The notes beneath the pieces are model-generated. The model saw only the letters and a program-made list of their open reading frames with translations, made no database searches and was not told the DNA's origin. DNA of 64,000 nucleotides from contig JBFXAN010000011.1 of the NCBI GenBank assembly GCA_050184225.1, forward strand, positions 1 through 64,000, written 5' to 3'. Position 1 is the stretch's first letter. Every line of letters begins with the position of its first letter. Origin of the DNA: JBFXAN01 sp050184225. Its GTDB lineage: Bacteria; Chloroflexota; Dehalococcoidia; CAUJGQ01. Positions 61,301 to 64,000 of the stretch are shown here, one piece after another. The translations under genes were made by a program, and so were the position numbers.

Positions 61301-61639
61301 GATGTAGCGCTGCGAGGCGATCGCGCGCGGACCGCCGGCGTCGCCGTCGAAGTCGAGCACGAGGTCGTTGCGCTGGAGTGAGTCGTAGGTCGACGAGGTG
61401 ATCGAGTAGTCGAGCGAGTCACCGGTGCTGAAGGCGGCAGTGATGATCAGGGTGGAGAGCATCAGGCCGACCACGACGAGGCCGGTCTGCGCGCCGCGCC
61501 GGGGAATGTTGCGCAGTCCCATCCGAAACATGATCCGGTTGGTCATCCAGATTCCGGCCACGGACGCCAGGCACACGCCGAAGAGCAGTATGAGCGCCCA
61601 CATGATTGTCGTCATCGGAATACCGAACAGGCTATCCAT
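58337..61639 (-). CDS. ABC transporter permease, FtsX/MacB-like, duplicated
   Basis: A 1100-residue protein with about 10 or more membrane helices and two large extracytoplasmic domains. The first half runs from LFGVCLASVAGIWM through an external domain (about 60-320) to an FtsX core (FFLVLGLFSIAAGVMLIFM, GMARAIGATRTNLV). The second half repeats this: external domain about 700-960 and a core with IGMLRAIGYQRGTV. It probably handles lipids, lipoproteins or peptides with the ATPase upstream. The ATG overlaps the ATPase stop by 8 bases. Confidence 0.88.
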   Translation of the reverse strand: MDSLFGIPMTTIMWALILLFGVCLASVAGIWMTNRIMFRMGLRNIPRRGAQTGLVVVGLMLSTLIITAAFSTGDSLDYSITSSTYDSLQRNDLVLDFDGDAGGPRAIASQRYIDEQVVPELEAALAGDPDIEGFLPYLFERAPVLNPRTRLAESAVTVAGIDRERLPSLGGLRLLDGGRADLTALADDEALISRETANRLNVRTGDTLTLYVNDTTWNLRVAGIVENEVASGVINAGNPDDAGGLAVVLPVAQQIFGRAGEVNAVTVALEGDVRDSVGRSDAAAARLEEFFTADGAPAIFDSGSLGVTVETLKQDRVEQAEASGNLFTSFFLVLGLFSIAAGVMLIFMIFVMLAAERKTEMGMARAIGATRTNLVQSFVAEGMAYNLIAGAIGAALGVGAAYLLVTGAQPMLGDSASAITAHVTPRSLIISYCLGTVITFLTVVVSSLRVSRLNIVAAIRGTDDAAPHESRRRTRWLWVALGVPALVVPPLGLYWMLHKGFGLPSAWVWGPLGLCAGIAAILLAVPVESQALFFLGASLLPLSAATLARRFRAPIRPTWTLVGIYLVLLWLLPIDWAKLLLGAELKGAFEMFVLSGIMIVIGSTLVIVFNARLLTSLFRGSDGTGRAYLTPALLGLLAAASVLAGLALGEAANGLGQLCYLLAGLIAAMAVLAAAAARFPRFGPALKMGVAYPLANRFRTGMTIAMFSLIVFSLMMMSTLNANFTAVFASDDARGGWDVIATANRNNPVPDLIAALEAEGSLDTSSITTHGRATGVDLTSEVRQSGQGEEWTGYPVRAGDAAFFTELDATLDQRAAGYADDRAVYDAVRTQPGLAIVDGSVLSEGGFGPQAASDFRVEGISAGQTEFEPFQVEVRDPVTGESSSVTVIGILPATIPGQVMFGMYTSEDTFSGVFGEPDYRVNYLRLASGNDSEIVAKGIKAAMLTSGVEAFSVQTVIDDQQAQARGFSRILQAYLALGLFVGIAALGVIAFRSVVERRQQIGMLRAIGYQRGTVALTFLLESSFIALMGILSGVVGAAILARNLMTSADFTAEARGFDFFIPWTEVTLFIIVAFAFSLLLTWWPSRGAARIPIAEALRYE

Positions 61640-62381
61640 TGCCGTTCCGTCCTTTCTCCTCGCCCGCAATCTGGCCGTCGCGCATGTGGATGATGCGATG
61701 GCAACGGGCGCCGATGCCGGGGTCGTGGGTGACGATCACGAACGTCTGCTGGTGCGTGCGATTGAGCGTCTCCAGCAGCGTCATGATCTCGTCGGCGGTG
61801 GTCGAATCGAGGTCGCCGGTCGGCTCATCCGCCCAGACGATCGCCGGGTCGTTCACCAATGCCCGCGCGATCGTCACCCGCTGGCGCTGGCCACCCGAGA
61901 GCTGCGCCGGTCGGTGGGACGCCCAGTCCCCTAAGCCCACCTGCTGCAGCGCCGTCAGCGCCCGCTGCCGCGCCGCCTTGCCGGCAATCCCCGACACGAC
62001 CAGCGGCAACTCGACGTTCTCGACCGCGCTGAGCACCGGCAACAGGTTGTAGAACTGGAAGACGAAGCCCATGTTCCGGGCGCGATACGTCGTCTTGGCA
62101 TTGTCGTTGAGCGTGTTGATGTCGGTCCCGTCGATCAGGATCGTGCCGGCGTCGATCGTATCCAGACCGCTGAGGCAGTTGAGCAGGGTGGTCTTGCCGC
62201 AGCCGGACGGGCCCATGATCGCCACCATCTCGCCCCGCGGCACCTCCAGCGACACCCCGCGAAGAGCCTGGACCTTGATATCACCGGTGTCATAGGTCTT
62301 CACCACATCGCGCATGGCGATGATCGGCTCGGTTGTGGCGTCGCGGGTGCGGGGTTCATCGGCTATTCGTGCAATCGCCAT
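61632..62381 (-). CDS. ABC transporter ATPase, LolD/MacB type
   Basis: A 249-residue ATP-binding subunit. Walker A is GPSGCGKTT (57-65), the Q-loop is FVFQFYNLLP, the signature LSGGQRQRV and Walker B VWADEPTGDLD, with a D-loop and H-loop (VIVTHDPGI). AAGGATGG lies upstream of the ATG. Forms an operon with the permease; its partner peptide or lipid is unknown. Confidence 0.93.
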   Translation of the reverse strand: MAIARIADEPRTRDATTEPIIAMRDVVKTYDTGDIKVQALRGVSLEVPRGEMVAIMGPSGCGKTTLLNCLSGLDTIDAGTILIDGTDINTLNDNAKTTYRARNMGFVFQFYNLLPVLSAVENVELPLVVSGIAGKAARQRALTALQQVGLGDWASHRPAQLSGGQRQRVTIARALVNDPAIVWADEPTGDLDSTTADEIMTLLETLNRTHQQTFVIVTHDPGIGARCHRIIHMRDGQIAGEEKGRNGNG

Positions 62382-62496
62382 CGGTATCCATCCTTCGTGT
62401 GTGAGTGATGCGGAACGTTGTCGATAGCGGGCCGAGGCGAATCGTCAGCCGCACATTCGCCCCGGCCGCATTCAGGCGTCCGCGAACCTGTGATCG

Positions 62497-62760
62497 TTAC
62501 TGCAGTTGATCCAACCGTTCGCGGTACTCTTCGGTGCTGATCTCACCGCGGGCGTAGCGCTCGGCGAGCACATCGGCGGCGCGTTCGGTGGCAGTGCGCG
62601 GTTGCTGCCGGAAGGTGCGGGTGACGAACCAGACCGCGACCGCCGTGACGCCGACCCAGAAGGCCAACATCAGCGGTCCAAACAGCCACCACCAGCCGCC
62701 GTCGCGTCCCCAGCCGTCGCCGTGGGTGAGCAGCCAGGTCAGTCCATACGCGATATCCAT
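62497..62760 (-). CDS. SHOCT-domain membrane protein
   Basis: An 87-residue protein: a hydrophobic start, one clear membrane helix (WLFGPLMLAFWVGVTAVAVW), and a C-terminal SHOCT motif (DVLAERYARGEISTEEYRER). SHOCT domains are short oligomerisation segments. GGAGAAGG lies upstream of the ATG. It lies upstream of the ABC genes and divergent from the two-component system. Confidence 0.85.
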   Translation of the reverse strand: MDIAYGLTWLLTHGDGWGRDGGWWWLFGPLMLAFWVGVTAVAVWFVTRTFRQQPRTATERAADVLAERYARGEISTEEYRERLDQLQ

Positions 62761-63009
62761 TGCCCTTCTCCATTCCCTACCCGGTGCCCGTCGCATCGAC
62801 TGATCGACGAACCCGGGTGCTGTTTCTGGCGGGAGCAAACCCATCGGCCGTCCGGACCGTGCGGCTGTGCTCCCTGAAGTCCAGTCTCGGGGGCAGGTGT
62901 CGCCCGGCCGTCATGCGCCTGTCGCAGGACTGTCGCGGGATCGGCGGAGGATTGTCGCGGCCGGAGCGATGCCATTGCGAACGCCGACGTGAGGACGTTA
63001 GATGGAGAT

Positions 63010-63750
63010 ATGAAGGCGGTATCAAACATTCTGCTGGTCGAAGACGAAGTTGAATTGGCGCGACTGATCGCGCGCGAACTGGAGGCAGCGGGCTACCGCG
63101 TGCTGCATGCGGTCGATGGCATCGCCGCGCTGCGGTTCTTCGAGCAGGAGGCGCCGGACCTCGTGATCCTGGACTGGATGCTGCCGGGGATGGATGGACT
63201 GGAGGTCTTGCGCCGTCTCCGGCAGACCGCATCGACCCCGGTGTTGATGCTCACAGCCCGCGCTGAGGAGGTTGACCGCGTCGTTGGTCTTGAAGTCGGC
63301 GCCGACGATTACCTGACCAAGCCGTTCGGTACGCGCGAGTTGATCGCCCGCGTGCGGGCGCTGCTCCGCCGCCATGAGCGGCTGCAGGAGCAACTGGCGG
63401 CGGACCGCACCGAGGGAACGGCGGCGCTCCGCTTTGGCCCGCTCGAACTGGACCCGACGGCCCACCTCGCCCGGATGGACGGCGAGCCGCTGGACCTGAC
63501 GCGGACGGAATTCAGCCTACTCCACTTGTTGTTGCGCAATCGAGGGCGGGCGTTCAGCCGCGCCTACCTGCATGACGCCGTCTGGGGCGAGCCGTATATG
63601 GAGGGAGAACGCGCGGTCGATAACGTTGTCCTGCGGCTGCGGCGCAAGCTGGGGCCGCTCGGCGACCAGATCGAGACGGTCTGGGGGATCGGCTACCGCA
63701 TCGCCGCGATGCCGTCCGGCCAGCCGTCCCACGTCAGCGATTCACCATGA
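63010..63750 (+). CDS. OmpR/PhoB-family response regulator
   Basis: A 246-residue regulator. Receiver domain: acidic pocket E11-D12, phosphorylation site D55 (VILDWMLPG), conserved T/S in MLTARAEEVD and K104 in YLTKPFG. The C-terminal winged helix has LDLTRTEFSLLHLLLRNRGR and AVDNVVLRLRRKL. The start at 63010 is close to GGAG; a GTG at 62989 is an alternative. It overlaps the sensor kinase start (ATGA). Confidence 0.93.
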   Translation: MKAVSNILLVEDEVELARLIARELEAAGYRVLHAVDGIAALRFFEQEAPDLVILDWMLPGMDGLEVLRRLRQTASTPVLMLTARAEEVDRVVGLEVGADDYLTKPFGTRELIARVRALLRRHERLQEQLAADRTEGTAALRFGPLELDPTAHLARMDGEPLDLTRTEFSLLHLLLRNRGRAFSRAYLHDAVWGEPYMEGERAVDNVVLRLRRKLGPLGDQIETVWGIGYRIAAMPSGQPSHVSDSP

Positions 63751-64000
63751 GACGGGCATTCTCACGGCTGCGCTGGCAACTGACGCTCTCGCACCTGATC
63801 GCGATTGCCGTCACGCTCGTCTGCATGATCGCGGTGGCGCTGCTAATCGTGATGCTCGGCATCACGTTCCACAGCAACCCGCGGGCCGCTCCCGCGGCGG
63901 ACGCGCGGTCTGTCGCCGAGGCCGTCGACGGCTTTCTGCCGGACGGCGATTCGGCGGCGCTGAACGGTGTCCTGCGCGCGCTGGCGAACGGGAACGTCGG
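63747..64000 (+). CDS. Sensor histidine kinase, N-terminal part (runs off the window)
   Basis: The visible 84 codons hold a basic start (MRRAFSRLRWQLTLSHLIAI), one membrane helix (VTLVCMIAVALLIVMLGI) and the beginning of an extracytoplasmic sensor region. The position after an OmpR-type regulator and the ATGA overlap make a histidine kinase the natural call; the catalytic parts lie beyond the window. Confidence 0.7.
   Translation, partial: MRRAFSRLRWQLTLSHLIAIAVTLVCMIAVALLIVMLGITFHSNPRAAPAADARSVAEAVDGFLPDGDSAALNGVLRALANGNV

Overview
The window is GC-rich, gene-dense chromosomal DNA from a bacterium that looks like a member of the Chloroflexota, probably the Thermomicrobia/Sphaerobacter side. 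This is inference from content: short intergenic gaps, many ATGA/GTGA gene overlaps, an encapsulin with a dye-decolorising peroxidase, a tandem ThyX-like protein, no lipopolysaccharide genes, and many dispersed hairpin repeats at gene ends. No phage, transposase, CRISPR array or rRNA was seen. One tRNA, Ser(GCU), is present.

Layout. 216-2992: a glycolate/lactate oxidase pair (GlcF-GlcD). 3028-3378: a fused remnant of a toxin/antitoxin-like pair. 3489-5021: a tandem ThyX-like protein. 5160-9508: a forward run with two unknown proteins, a degenerate ADP-ribosylglycohydrolase, a FlK-like thioesterase, two ferredoxins, D-aminoacyl-tRNA deacylase and an L,D-transpeptidase. 9690-13358: the reverse operon nadA-nadB-nadC, whose promoter carries an operator-like inverted repeat. 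A likely NrtR regulator lies at 18088-18759, behind miaB. 13705-15592: DyP peroxidase and its encapsulin shell. 15939-18004: an NTF2-like protein, a flavin oxidoreductase and a DinB protein. 20163-22260: tRNA-Ser and two lipid A-type acyltransferases. 22637-26048: an MFS exporter and small unknown genes. 26069-34805: a pyrimidine operon, pyrR-pyrB-pyrC-carA-GNAT-carB-pyrK, behind a recognisable PyrR attenuator. 35100-38888: MarR, MnmE, TetR, Fur-family and TmrB-like genes. 39027-48653: a hydrolase, a cysteine synthase-like enzyme, and acyl-CoA/amidohydrolase catabolic genes interrupted by a lower-GC two-gene module (44072-45434). 48795-56873: MutS2, a winged-helix gene pair, SelA, a class V aminotransferase and SerA. 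56987-64000: a DUF4097 surface protein, a MacB/FtsX-type ABC transporter, a SHOCT protein and a two-component system cut by the window edge.

The most distinctive theme is the interplay of short palindromic repeats with genes. At least a dozen hairpin elements sit at gene 3' ends, four of them in the gaps between convergent genes, where they may act as two-way terminators. Some are translated: they supply C-terminal tails and stop codons to a Fur-family regulator and an acyltransferase, lie in the N-terminus of NadB, supply the ribosome binding site of carB, and put about 28 extra residues inside CarB between two metal-ligand positions. Other points worth a second look are the predicted NrtR operator, the three-way PyrR attenuator, the ThyX-like protein whose signature is divided between two domains, the ADP-ribosylglycohydrolase lacking its metal-binding aspartates, and the low-GC Ymh-type module.
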